Below are positions 17,724 through 27,509 of a stretch of DNA of 64,000 nucleotides, piece after piece. Under the pieces are notes generated by a model that was not told the DNA's origin, searched no databases, and saw only the letters and a list, made by a program, of their open reading frames with translations. The translations under genes were made by a program, and so were the position numbers. How positions within the stretch are numbered: position 1 is the first letter of the stretch; each line of letters begins with the position of its first letter. Source of the DNA: Marinobacter zhanjiangensis (lineage in GTDB: Bacteria; Pseudomonadota; Gammaproteobacteria; Pseudomonadales; Oleiphilaceae). The stretch is taken from assembly GCF_014651935.1 (NCBI RefSeq), contig NZ_BMXV01000004.1, forward strand, positions 1-64,000, in the 5' to 3' direction.

Positions 17724-20700
17724 TCAATCGGCCAAAGTAAGCTGATTCCGCCCATTGGCCTTGGACTTGTACAGCGCCGTATCCGCCCGCTTGATCAGCT
17801 TCTTCGGGTCCGGATCCCCGGGCCCGGCGGCTGCCAGCCCCATACTGACCGTCACACCCAGCACCTCATCGTCCACCCGCACCTGATGTTGTTCAATGGC
17901 CTTGCGAATACGCTCCGCCACCACGGCAGCATCTTCCTGATTAGCCCCCGGCAGGATCACTACCATCTCCTCGCCACCGTAACGGGCCGCAGTATCATTC
18001 TCGCGGGAGTTCTCCCGGATCAGATCGGATACCTCCCGCAGTACCTGATCCCCGAGCTGGTGCCCCCAGGTATCGTTGAACTGCTTGAAGTGATCGATAT
18101 CAATCAGTATCAGTGACAGCTCGCGACCATAACGCACCACACCAGCCAGCTCCTGGCGCAGCATATTCTGGAAATAATCATGGTTGAACAGGTTGGTCAG
18201 ACCATCCACCGCCGCCTTGCGGGACAGCTCCAGCCGACCCGCCGCCGCTACTGAAATAATCTCCAGCGCACCGATACGGGCCTCGGTAAAACAGTTGCTG
18301 ATATGGTTATTCTCCAGATACAACAGGCCGGTCAGCGTCCGTTCCCTGCCTTTGCCGATGGCGATGGGCAGGCACAGGATAGAGCGCACCCGCTCCCGCA
18401 GGATGTACTCCTCCCGATCCAGCCCGGGCACTGAACTGTTCACCGCCAGGGCATCGGCAACCACCACGCTTTCCCGCGTGCGGCTGACATAGTTCACCGT
18501 GGTCTGTGACACGGATTCCGACTGTTCCAGCAGCGCCGACTGAAGAATGATCGTTTCGTCGGAATCCACGGACGCCTCCGCCTCGATGCGCAGCACTCCG
18601 TCACCGTCACGCAACGCCAGGATGCCTCGCTGGGCGCCGGCGAACTCGATGGCGATGTTGATGATGGCCTCCACCATACGGCTGTGGATCTGCTCGTCGG
18701 CAATGGCCCGCAGGGCCTTCATCAGTGACGTCATGTCCACTTCCTGCATGGCCATGGCACGGGTGCCGGCCAGGGTGGCAGACTTCTGCTCCTGAGACAG
18801 GTCCGGATACCGCTGCTCCAGCTGTCGTACCTTGGCATGGGCACCCCAGCGGCGATAGAGGTCCCGGGCCCGGGAAAAATAGGGCATGGCAATGGTACTG
18901 CGGCCGGCACTCATATGCATGCTGCCGCACAACTCGCTGGCCAGCGCCTGTTCGCTCAGAAAGCCATTCGTCCGAGCCAGTTCAATGGCACGATCGAAGG
19001 CCTCGTGGGCCTCGAACGGCTTGCCGGTGACCCTGAGCAGTTCAGCCCGGCACAACTCATGCTTATCAGGCATGTTGTAGGGGTCCCGCTTCATCCTTTT
19101 AGCGATATTGCGGATATCCTTGCGCACCTGCCGGAGCAACTTGCGGCGCCGACGACTGGAGCTCGCCTGGCCGGCACTGCGCAGGAACACGAGGGTTCGC
19201 ATGAACAAAGCCCAGCGCCCGACATAGAATGCCGTGCTGCCGGGAGGGTTCCTGGCCATGTGTTCAGCGATTTGCTGGGTCCGGTTTTGTGATTCATCGT
19301 CAAACAGGTAGCCCAGATACATGGCTCTGGACAAGACCAGGTCGACCAAAGCTTGATCTTTGGTTTCCCGGTGCTTTGGCAACATCTCATCAATATTGTA
19401 GGCGTCGCCGATAAGTCTGGCCGGGTTGTGACTGAATCCGCGCAGGTTTTGTAACAACTGAAGCCGCGATTCCTGATGATGCAGCATGGCATCCATGTGC
19501 AGTGCCCGGAACTCTCCCAGGTGGTGGCTTGTCAGGCTCTCCACTTTCTCCAGGTCTTCGCCGGCAAGAAGCATGTATTCCTCCAGCATGTTGGAGGCGT
19601 GAACCGCGAACTCGAAGTCGCCGTTCTCCATGCAGAAACGCGTGCCCTGGCGCAGTGGTTCATAGGTTTTCTGGATGGGTTCCTTCCAGTGCTGGATCAG
19701 CGAACCGTACAGGTGATGTGCTCGCCCCCGCCGGCTGTTGAAGCGCTCGCTCAGGTCCAGAGCCAGCCGTCCCAGCGCGATGCCGGTGTCCGGATCGTTC
19801 AGCGACTCGGCATACATCATACCCACGATCGAAAAGGTGGTGGTGCCCTCCGGCGTATGACCATGACGAAGGGCCATTTCCGCCCCGTTGATGCACAGCA
19901 GTGGCAACAGCAGCGGCTCGGCAAACATGGTCGCGCTGCCGATACTGGCGCCGATACGCATGGCGGCCCGGTGTTCGGGCGAGGTCATGTCCGGCAATTC
20001 CCTGATGCTATCAAGGTTCATGGCCTTGAGACGGCTGCTGAGCCTGAGAAAGCGCAAGCTGACATACCACTTGCGGGGATGTCGTGGGTAGGGGTGCCCC
20101 AGTTTCCTCAGCAGCGGCAGTGCGGTATCGATGGCCTTTTCCAGCTCCCCCTGGGTGATCAGGTGTCCGATTTCGATCTCATGGAAGTTGACCCGGCTCA
20201 GCAGGTCCCGGGCATTGGTCAGCCCGGATTCCAGGAACGTCTTGAGGGCACGGTGGTCACCCACGTAGGCGGCGGCTTCCGCCGCAGCTGAGAAAGCGCT
20301 CAGGGCCAGGGCGTAATCCGTGTCCCAGGGATGGTCTCCGAGTAGCAGGATGGCGCGCTGGAAATGGCTGTAGGCGATCGGGTAGGAGGCGGCCTGGCGG
20401 GCCCGGTGACCGGCTTCCAGGTTCAGGCGGCACAGTTCGCGCTTTTCCCGGTCGTCGGTAATCAGGCCGGCAGCCAGGTTCAGGTGGGTGACGATGGCAA
20501 ACAGACCTTCCTTGCGCTCCACCGCATTCAGGTTGCGCAGCAACTGACGGCCAATCTCCAGGTGGGCGGCCAGCCGGGTGTCCTGATCCACCAGGTTGTA
20601 GGCGGTTTCCTGGATGCGGTCATGGGTAAATGCAAAGCGAACTGTCAGTCTTCCGGGATCCCTGTCCTGCCTCAGCTCGGCCAGCTGGTAGGCGTCACTG

Positions 20701-22706
20701 ATCGGGGCGATCAGCCCTTCCTCGATGGGCACACGCAGGGCTTCGGCCACCCTGGCCGGCGACATGTCGGCAACCATCGACAATACCGATATTGAAAAGC
20801 GGGTGCCGGCACAGGAGGCCAGGCGCAGCAACCGCAGGCTGGTTTCCGGCAGGCGGTCCAGCTTGCGGGACATCAGCCCTGCCACGTTGTCGGTCATCTG
20901 CTGCTGCGTCAGCTGCCCGATGTCCCATATCCATTTGCCGGTGTCGGGGTCCGCCTTGATATTCCCCCGGGCATGTTGATCCTTGAGAAACTCTTCTACA
21001 AAAAACGGGTTGCCCTCGGTCTTCTGGCGGATGACCCGGGCCAGCGGCTCTGCCTCCGAGCTGCTGGTCAACAGCGTGTCCGCCAGCAACCGGCAAATGT
21101 CGGGCACGGCCAGCGGTTTCAGCTCGATGTGGGTCAGGGCAACGTCGGTTCCCTGCATTTGCTGAAGTGTCTGGATCAGTGGGTGATCGGGCGTGATTTC
21201 GTTGTCCCGGTAAGCGCCCACCAACAGCAGCCGGTCGCCTTCCACCTGGTCTACCAGCAAATCAGCCAGGCGCAGGGTGCTGCTGTCAGCCCATTGCATG
21301 TCGTCGAGCACCAGCACCAGCGGGTGATCGGCAAAGCTGAAGACCCGGATAAAGTTGAACAGGGTCAGACGAAAGCGTTGCTCGGATTCCGTGGGACCTA
21401 CGGCCGGGACCTCCGGCTGCTCACCCATGATCAGCTTCAGTTCCGGCAACATCTCGGTCATCAGGGCGCCGTTGGGGCCAAGCGCCTGTTCCAGCTTGTG
21501 CTTCCACTGGGCCAGCCGCTCGTTACTTTCGGTGAGGATCTGCTGAATCAGATCCCGCAAGGCAACGGCCAGCCCGCTGTAGGGAATATCCCGGTGAACC
21601 AGATCGAACTTGCCGACAATAAAGTAGCCACGACGGGCGGTGACGGGTTTATGCAGCTCATTGATCAGGCTGCTCTTGCCAATGCCGGACCGCCCCGCCA
21701 CCAGCGCCAGGGATACCTGATCGTAGGCGGCTTCGAACGCCTGCAGCAGCTGACCGACTTCCTTCTCACGGCCGTACAGCTTCTGGGGAATCCGGAAATG
21801 ATCCGGCACATCATGGGATGCCAGAGGAAAGTCCTGGATGGCCGCATTGGTGTTGAGCTGCGCATAACACTCCCGCAGGTCATGGAGCAGTCCGGTGGCG
21901 CTCTGATAGCGGTCTTCCGCGGTCTTGGCCAGTAACTTCATGATCAGGTCGGATAACACCCGCGGAACACTGCTGTTGGCGTCGGCCGGTGCCACCGGAG
22001 TGCGGGCGATGTGGCAGTGAAACCACTCGATGGGTTCCTTCGCCGAAAACAGGGGGTGCCCGGTGACCAGCTCGTAAAGGGTGGCCCCCAGGGAATAGAA
22101 GTCGGAACGGTAGTCCACCGAGCGGTTCATGCGCCCGGTCTGTTCAGGAGACATGTACCCGGGGGTGCCGGGCACGGAGTTGGGCGACATGATGGTCGCC
22201 TGTTCGGTGGCGACATTCGAGGCAATGCCAAAATCCACCAGGCGTATGGTGTTGGTTTTGGCATTCACGACAATGTTGGCCGGGTTAATGTCCTTGTGAA
22301 CGACGCCTCCCCTGTGCACCTCTTTCAGTGCCTTGGCCACGGCAATGCCGATGCCCACACAGGCCTTGAGAGGGATGCGCCGGTGGGTGGTCAGCCGGTC
22401 CAGAGACTGGCCACCGGTGTCTTCCAGCACCAGCGAGGGCAGGTCGCGTACCCGGGTGCTTTCGATCAGTCCGATGATGTTGTCGCCGGTGAGGCTGGAC
22501 AGGATATCCGCCTCATGCTGAAGCATGGCAATGTTTTCACGGGTTGCCTGATCGGCCCTGAGGGTCTTGATGACAACGCTCTGCTGATCGCTTTCCCGGG
22601 TTGCCCGGTAGATCAGGGTGGCGCCGCCTTCGGCGATTTTTTCAATCAGCCGGTAGCCGGCCGGTGCTTCGGCTGACAGTGGAGGGGCGTTGCTGGTAGC
22701 CGCCAT
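17724..22706 (-). CDS. Ser/Thr kinase-AAA ATPase-GAF-GGDEF fusion protein
   Basis: This 1660-residue cytosolic protein begins with a eukaryote-like kinase domain (about 17-280) with catalytic loop HKDINPANIVV and DFGIAS. An AAA/NACHT-like predicted ATPase (from about 305) has Walker A AGRSGIGKSS and LVLDDMQWADSS. A long helical repeat region (about 650-1300) follows, then GAF (about 1330-1480) and a C-terminal GGDEF domain. The cyclase motif is GGEEM (about 1577-1581), not GGEEF. The inhibitory I-site RxxD lies five residues before it. Such fusions usually end in a histidine kinase or luxR domain; a GGDEF end links kinase input to c-di-GMP. It stands as a single gene; a TATAAT-like -10 lies at 22740-22735. 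Confidence 0.88.
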   Translation of the reverse strand: MAATSNAPPLSAEAPAGYRLIEKIAEGGATLIYRATRESDQQSVVIKTLRADQATRENIAMLQHEADILSSLTGDNIIGLIESTRVRDLPSLVLEDTGGQSLDRLTTHRRIPLKACVGIGIAVAKALKEVHRGGVVHKDINPANIVVNAKTNTIRLVDFGIASNVATEQATIMSPNSVPGTPGYMSPEQTGRMNRSVDYRSDFYSLGATLYELVTGHPLFSAKEPIEWFHCHIARTPVAPADANSSVPRVLSDLIMKLLAKTAEDRYQSATGLLHDLRECYAQLNTNAAIQDFPLASHDVPDHFRIPQKLYGREKEVGQLLQAFEAAYDQVSLALVAGRSGIGKSSLINELHKPVTARRGYFIVGKFDLVHRDIPYSGLAVALRDLIQQILTESNERLAQWKHKLEQALGPNGALMTEMLPELKLIMGEQPEVPAVGPTESEQRFRLTLFNFIRVFSFADHPLVLVLDDMQWADSSTLRLADLLVDQVEGDRLLLVGAYRDNEITPDHPLIQTLQQMQGTDVALTHIELKPLAVPDICRLLADTLLTSSSEAEPLARVIRQKTEGNPFFVEEFLKDQHARGNIKADPDTGKWIWDIGQLTQQQMTDNVAGLMSRKLDRLPETSLRLLRLASCAGTRFSISVLSMVADMSPARVAEALRVPIEEGLIAPISDAYQLAELRQDRDPGRLTVRFAFTHDRIQETAYNLVDQDTRLAAHLEIGRQLLRNLNAVERKEGLFAIVTHLNLAAGLITDDREKRELCRLNLEAGHRARQAASYPIAYSHFQRAILLLGDHPWDTDYALALSAFSAAAEAAAYVGDHRALKTFLESGLTNARDLLSRVNFHEIEIGHLITQGELEKAIDTALPLLRKLGHPYPRHPRKWYVSLRFLRLSSRLKAMNLDSIRELPDMTSPEHRAAMRIGASIGSATMFAEPLLLPLLCINGAEMALRHGHTPEGTTTFSIVGMMYAESLNDPDTGIALGRLALDLSERFNSRRGRAHHLYGSLIQHWKEPIQKTYEPLRQGTRFCMENGDFEFAVHASNMLEEYMLLAGEDLEKVESLTSHHLGEFRALHMDAMLHHQESRLQLLQNLRGFSHNPARLIGDAYNIDEMLPKHRETKDQALVDLVLSRAMYLGYLFDDESQNRTQQIAEHMARNPPGSTAFYVGRWALFMRTLVFLRSAGQASSSRRRRKLLRQVRKDIRNIAKRMKRDPYNMPDKHELCRAELLRVTGKPFEAHEAFDRAIELARTNGFLSEQALASELCGSMHMSAGRSTIAMPYFSRARDLYRRWGAHAKVRQLEQRYPDLSQEQKSATLAGTRAMAMQEVDMTSLMKALRAIADEQIHSRMVEAIINIAIEFAGAQRGILALRDGDGVLRIEAEASVDSDETIILQSALLEQSESVSQTTVNYVSRTRESVVVADALAVNSSVPGLDREEYILRERVRSILCLPIAIGKGRERTLTGLLYLENNHISNCFTEARIGALEIISVAAAGRLELSRKAAVDGLTNLFNHDYFQNMLRQELAGVVRYGRELSLILIDIDHFKQFNDTWGHQLGDQVLREVSDLIRENSRENDTAARYGGEEMVVILPGANQEDAAVVAERIRKAIEQHQVRVDDEVLGVTVSMGLAAAGPGDPDPKKLIKRADTALYKSKANGRNQLTLAD

Positions 22707-22998
22707 TTCGGGAAGACTCCTGTTGGGCTTGATTATTATAAGATTATTCCGGACCCAAACATGTAAACAAAGGTAACGTATTGTTTGATGCCGTAATGTC
22801 TATCCCGGCACAGAAACGGACTATCGGGTTTCGGGGTTGAAGTCCTGACAATTGATGCAATAGTTAATAGAGATTTATCCGGGTAAGACTTTCCCGGCAC
22901 ACTTCCGTAGATCATAGTCAATCCTGAAGGTTTCGGCGGTACCGGATACCCGTTGCAGGCCTTTATGCATCTGATGATCACGAACCAGGAGGCAACAC

Positions 22999-25761
22999 AT
23001 GTCGAACAACGGTATCAGTGACGACAGTTTCAACACCCTCTCGAGCATGGAAGTGGATGGCAAGACCTACCACTACTACAGCCTGCCGAAGGCCGGGAAA
23101 ACACTGGGCGATCTCGACCGGATGCCTTTTTCCCTCAAGGTGCTGACCGAGAACCTGCTCAGGTTCGAAGACGGTCTCACCGTTGAGAAGAAGCATCTGG
23201 AAGCCATGGCGCAATGGCTCAAGGATCGTCGCTCCGACACTGAAATCCAGTTCCGTCCGGCGCGCGTCTTGATGCAGGACTTTACTGGCGTACCCGGCGT
23301 GGTGGACCTGGCGGCCATGCGGGAGGCGGTCAAGAAGGCGGGCAAGGACCCGGCCATCATCAACCCCCTGTCGCCGGTGGATCTGGTCATTGATCACTCG
23401 GTGATGGTGGACAAGTTCGGTGATGCGTCGTCCTTCAAGGACAATGTCACCATCGAGATGGAGCGCAACGAAGAGCGCTATGAGTTCCTGCGCTGGGGTC
23501 AGCAGGCCTTTGACAATTTCAGTGTGGTGCCACCGGGTACCGGTATCTGTCACCAGGTGAACCTGGAGTATCTGGGCCGGACGGTGTGGCAGAAAGAGCA
23601 GGACGGCAAGACATTCGCCTATCCGGATACCCTGGTGGGCACTGACTCCCACACCACCATGATCAATGGCCTGGGCATTCTGGGCTGGGGCGTTGGCGGC
23701 ATCGAGGCAGAAGCCGCCATGCTGGGGCAGCCGGTGTCCATGCTGATTCCGGAAGTGGTCGGCTTCAAGGTCACCGGCAAGCTGCGTGAAGGCATTACCG
23801 CCACCGACCTGGTTCTGACCGTGACCGAGATGCTGCGTAAGAAAGGCGTGGTGGGCAAGTTCGTGGAATTCTATGGCGACGGCCTCAAGGACATGCCGAT
23901 CGCCGATCGGGCCACCATCGCCAATATGGCGCCTGAGTACGGCGCCACCTGTGGTTTCTTCCCGGTGGACGACCAGACCATCACCTACATGAAGCTCACC
24001 GGTCGCGATGATCACCAGCTGGAACTGGTCAAGGCCTATGCCAAGGCCCAGGGCCTGTGGCGCGAACCCGGCCATGAGCCGCTATACAGCGATACCCTGG
24101 AGCTGGACATGGGCGAGGTGGAGGCCAGCCTCGCCGGCCCCAAGCGCCCCCAGGACCGGGTGGCGCTGAAGAACATGAAGGCCTCCTTCGAACTGTTGAT
24201 GGAGACCGCGGAAGGCCCCAGCCAGGCCCGTGAGGACAAGCTGGCATCCGAGGGTGGCCAGACTGCCGTTGGCGTAGACGACAGCTACGAACATCACGCC
24301 AGCCAGGAGCTGACCCTCGACGGCGAGAAAACCCGCCTTGATCCCGGCGCTGTGGTGATCGCAGCCATTACTTCCTGCACCAACACCTCCAACCCCAGCG
24401 TGATGATGGCCGCCGGCCTGATTGCCCAGAAAGCCGTGGAAAAGGGCCTGAGCACCAAGCCCTGGGTGAAGACGTCGCTGGCGCCAGGGTCCAAGGTGGT
24501 CACCGATTACCTGAAAGTGGCTGGTTTGCAGGATGACCTGAACACGCTGGGCTTCAACCTGGTGGGCTACGGCTGCACCACCTGTATCGGTAATTCCGGC
24601 CCGCTGCCCGAGCCGGTGGAAAAGGCGGTCAACGAAGGCGACCTGACCGTGGCATCGGTCCTGTCCGGCAACCGCAACTTTGAAGGCCGGGTGCATCCTC
24701 AGGTGAAAACCAATTGGCTGGCCTCACCGCCCTTGGTGGTGGCCTACGCCCTCGCTGGCAACGTGCGGGTGGATCTGACCAAGGATCCGCTGGGCACCGA
24801 CAAGGATGGTAATCCGGTCTACCTGAAAGATCTCTGGCCCAGCCAGCAGGAAATTGCTGATGCGGTGGAGAAGGTCAAGACTGACATGTTCCGCAAGGAA
24901 TATGCCGAAGTCTTCGACGGTGACGAAACCTGGAAGGCCCTCAAGGTGCCGGAAAGCAAGGTATATGAGTGGTCAGACAAGTCCACCTACATCCAGCACC
25001 CGCCGTTCTTTGAAGGCCTTGGGCCGGAACCGGACGCCATCGAGGACATTCGTGATGCGAATATTCTTGCCATGCTGGGGGATTCGGTGACCACCGACCA
25101 TATCTCCCCGGCCGGTTCCTTCAAGGCCGACAGCCCGGCTGGCAAGTACCTGCAGGAGCGCGGTGTTGATCCGAAAGACTTCAACTCCTACGGCTCCCGC
25201 CGGGGTAACCACGAAGTGATGATGCGCGGCACTTTCGCCAACGTTCGTATCCGCAACGAGATGCTCGACGGGGTGGAAGGTGGTTTCACCAAATTCGTGC
25301 CCGACGGAAAGGAGATGGCGATCTACGATGCGGCCATGAAGTACCAGGAGCAGGGCACACCATTGGTGGTCATCGCCGGCAAGGAATATGGCACCGGCTC
25401 CAGCCGCGACTGGGCCGCCAAGGGCACCCGCCTGCTGGGCGTGAGGGCCGTCGTGGCCGAGTCCTATGAGCGTATCCACCGTTCGAACCTGATCGGCATG
25501 GGCGTCATGCCCCTGCAGTTCCCCGAGGGCGTGGACCGCAAGAGCCTGAAACTGACCGGTGAGGAGACTATCTCCATCGAGGGGCTGGCGGGTGATATCC
25601 AGCCAGGCCAGACCCTGACCATGACGGTCACCTACAAGGACGGCTCCACGGAAACCTGCGATCTCAAGTCCCGCATCGATACGGCCAACGAGGCGGTCTA
25701 CTTCCGCCATGGCGGTATCCTGCATTATGTGGTGCGGGAGATGATCAAGCAGGCATCCTAG
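22999..25761 (+). CDS. acnA: Aconitate hydratase A
   Basis: This TCA-cycle [4Fe-4S] enzyme isomerises citrate to isocitrate via cis-aconitate. The 920-residue length fits the AcnA/IRP class. The cluster cysteines lie in SCTNTSNPS and [14 protein letters not shown]. The C-terminal swivel domain has [19 protein letters not shown] and [14 protein letters not shown] strong ribosome-binding site (AGGAGGC) precedes the ATG. The 292-bp upstream region shared with the kinase-GGDEF gene has no other gene; I could not assign a confident acnA promoter. Confidence 0.97.
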   Translation: MSNNGISDDSFNTLSSMEVDGKTYHYYSLPKAGKTLGDLDRMPFSLKVLTENLLRFEDGLTVEKKHLEAMAQWLKDRRSDTEIQFRPARVLMQDFTGVPGVVDLAAMREAVKKAGKDPAIINPLSPVDLVIDHSVMVDKFGDASSFKDNVTIEMERNEERYEFLRWGQQAFDNFSVVPPGTGICHQVNLEYLGRTVWQKEQDGKTFAYPDTLVGTDSHTTMINGLGILGWGVGGIEAEAAMLGQPVSMLIPEVVGFKVTGKLREGITATDLVLTVTEMLRKKGVVGKFVEFYGDGLKDMPIADRATIANMAPEYGATCGFFPVDDQTITYMKLTGRDDHQLELVKAYAKAQGLWREPGHEPLYSDTLELDMGEVEASLAGPKRPQDRVALKNMKASFELLMETAEGPSQAREDKLASEGGQTAVGVDDSYEHHASQELTLDGEKTRLDPGAVVIAAITSCTNTSNPSVMMAAGLIAQKAVEKGLSTKPWVKTSLAPGSKVVTDYLKVAGLQDDLNTLGFNLVGYGCTTCIGNSGPLPEPVEKAVNEGDLTVASVLSGNRNFEGRVHPQVKTNWLASPPLVVAYALAGNVRVDLTKDPLGTDKDGNPVYLKDLWPSQQEIADAVEKVKTDMFRKEYAEVFDGDETWKALKVPESKVYEWSDKSTYIQHPPFFEGLGPEPDAIEDIRDANILAMLGDSVTTDHISPAGSFKADSPAGKYLQERGVDPKDFNSYGSRRGNHEVMMRGTFANVRIRNEMLDGVEGGFTKFVPDGKEMAIYDAAMKYQEQGTPLVVIAGKEYGTGSSRDWAAKGTRLLGVRAVVAESYERIHRSNLIGMGVMPLQFPEGVDRKSLKLTGEETISIEGLAGDIQPGQTLTMTVTYKDGSTETCDLKSRIDTANEAVYFRHGGILHYVVREMIKQAS

Positions 25762-25782
25762 GAGACCGCTGTCCTGCGCCAA

Positions 25783-25815
25783 CCGCCGGCGGTGCACTTG
25801 CCGCCGGCGGGCTTT
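25783..25815 (+). terminator. GC-rich hairpin after acnA
   Basis: CCGCCGGCGG occurs at 25783-25792 and again at 25801-25810. The word is its own reverse complement, so the copies pair as a perfect 10-bp stem with an 8-nt loop. Only a short T-run follows (GCTTTC), so termination may be partial. Confidence 0.55.
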
Positions 25816-25861
25816 CATGCGACGCTCTTGGCTGAAGCCGAATGTGTTCCCGAGGACGTGC

Positions 25862-26182
25862 ATGTCATCCCCCCAATCCCGCGATGAAATCAAGGCCAGG
25901 CTCAACCTGGAAACCTCCCGTATTGCCTGGCGTGAACTGCAGACCTACTATGCCCGTGGCCATGTCGTTCGTGTGTCGCCGCAGCTGGATCTGCTCGACG
26001 TAGCCGCCGAACTGACTGCGGACAACAAGGACCAGTTCCAGCAATGGATGGTGCAGGATCAGGTGGGGGAGGTCAGTCCTGACCTGGCCCGTGCCTGGTA
26101 TGACCGCGAAGCCGAACTCTGGGCGGTGGTGGTGGCACCGTGGGTGCTGGTCCAGGATCGCGACGACCAGACACTGCACTGA
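25862..26182 (+). CDS. DUF2288 family protein
   Basis: The 106-residue protein carries the family pattern of TSRIAWRELQTYYARGHVV, LDLLDVAAELTADN and WMVQDQVGEVSPDLARAW. It has no signal peptide or membrane segment. I start at the ATG at 25862 (MSSPQSRDEI), 15 codons into the longest frame. The function is unknown. The next small gene begins 7 bp after the stop, probably in one transcript. Confidence 0.85.
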   Translation: MSSPQSRDEIKARLNLETSRIAWRELQTYYARGHVVRVSPQLDLLDVAAELTADNKDQFQQWMVQDQVGEVSPDLARAWYDREAELWAVVVAPWVLVQDRDDQTLH

Positions 26183-26189
26183 GCCTGTC

Positions 26190-26561
26190 ATGAAGCTCCA
26201 TTATTTTCATGGTCGTGCGCCCCTGCATACGCTGGTCCTCTGGCGGGGCGGGCGCCGCGTGGAATTACACATCAAGAAAGTCGATAGTGGCGTGTGGTCG
26301 CTGGTGGCCCTGGCCGGCGATCCCGAGGGCCACCCGGACGTTACCCGCTGCCAGGGGCCCTTCCGGGATCAGGATCGTGCCGTCTCCGCGCTACGGGCGC
26401 TGACCGGCAACCTGCTGGAGCGAGGCTATGAACCCCACCGGGACGAGCCCGTGCAATGGACGGTTCGTGCCCAGCGACTGGCCCGGGACCTTCGTCAGCG
26501 CGCGGAGGCCAACGAGGGCAAGTACGTGTTTGACCCGGAGCAGTTCGAACCGACGCTCTGA
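26190..26561 (+). CDS. Small conserved-type hypothetical protein
   Basis: The 123-residue soluble protein has a beta-rich first half (LHTLVLWRGGRRVELHIKKV) and a helical, basic second half. It starts at the ATG at 26190 (MKLHYFHG), immediately after the DUF2288 gene and before lysO. The family is not recognised. Codon use matches the neighbours, so it looks like a real gene. Confidence 0.75.
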   Translation: MKLHYFHGRAPLHTLVLWRGGRRVELHIKKVDSGVWSLVALAGDPEGHPDVTRCQGPFRDQDRAVSALRALTGNLLERGYEPHRDEPVQWTVRAQRLARDLRQRAEANEGKYVFDPEQFEPTL

Positions 26562-26597
26562 TTCCTTTCCGCTATTGCTGTTTCCCGAGAGGTTGTT

Positions 26598-27509
26598 GTG
26601 CTGGCCGATGCCCTGCTGATTCTGGTGCCTCTGTTCCTTGGTTTTGCCATTGCGCTGTCCCATCGTCCGCTGATGACCCTGGTCCACTATGGGGTGGAAG
26701 GGCTGGTCTATTTCATCCTTGCCTTGCTGGGCGTGGGTCTGGGGCAGATGGAAGGTCTCGGGCCGCAACTGGCGGCCATGGCGGTTCAGGTGGGTCTGCT
26801 GGTGACCGGTCTGTTGCTGGTGAATGTGGTGGGGCTATGGGCCTGGCACCGTTGGCAGCCGATGGTGATTGATACCGGCGGCCAGGGCGGGGTGACCAGT
26901 TACCGGCGCCTGTTCCTGGCGGCCGCCAGACCCCTGGCGGCGGTGCTGGGCGGGCTGCTCGCCGGCTGGTTTCTGCTGCCGGCATGGCCCTGGGTGGAAG
27001 ACCTTGCCACCTGGTCGCTGATGCTGTTGTTATTCCTGATCGGCCTGCAACTGCGCAATGCCGGTCTCTCCCTGCGCCGCTTGCTGCTGAACAGGCAGGG
27101 GCTGGGCATTGCGGTAACCCTGGCCGCCAGTTCCCTGCTTGCCGGCCTGGTGCTGGCTCCGCTGCTGCAGGTGCCGCTGTTCCAGTCGCTGGCTCTGGCG
27201 TCCGGGTTTGGCTGGTACTCCCTGTCGGGCATCGTGATTGGCGATGCCCTGGGGCCGGCCTGGGGCGGCGTGGCCTTCCTGAATGACGTGATCCGCGAAA
27301 TTATCGCCCTGGCCCTGATACCGGTGGTGATACTCAGGCGCCCGGCCGTGGCGATTGGCTATGGCGGTGCCACGGCCATGGATTTCACCCTGCCGGTCAT
27401 CCGCAGCAGTGGCGGGCTGGACTGCGTGCCGGTGGCCATTGCCTCGGGTTTCATCCTGTCGTTTATTTCACCGGTGCTGATGGGGATCTTTTTGTCGCTT
27501 GGGGGCTAA
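26598..27509 (+). CDS. lysO: LysO-family lysine exporter (YbjE type)
   Basis: This inner-membrane protein has about eight to ten hydrophobic segments. Signature blocks shared with E. coli LysO/YbjE are LLLFLIGLQLRNAGLSLRRL, SGFGWYSLSGIVIGDALGP, FLNDVIREIIAL and GATAMDFTLPVIRSSGGLD. LysO exports L-lysine and the analogue thialysine. The start is GTG at 26598 with GAGAGG upstream. The last four bases overlap the convergent histidine kinase gene. Confidence 0.92.
   Translation: MLADALLILVPLFLGFAIALSHRPLMTLVHYGVEGLVYFILALLGVGLGQMEGLGPQLAAMAVQVGLLVTGLLLVNVVGLWAWHRWQPMVIDTGGQGGVTSYRRLFLAAARPLAAVLGGLLAGWFLLPAWPWVEDLATWSLMLLLFLIGLQLRNAGLSLRRLLLNRQGLGIAVTLAASSLLAGLVLAPLLQVPLFQSLALASGFGWYSLSGIVIGDALGPAWGGVAFLNDVIREIIALALIPVVILRRPAVAIGYGGATAMDFTLPVIRSSGGLDCVPVAIASGFILSFISPVLMGIFLSLGG

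Noticed and set aside
22819-22880. Possible acnA promoter around TTGAAG/CTGACA and TTAATA
   Set aside because: No pair of hexamers had acceptable spacing and match at the same time.
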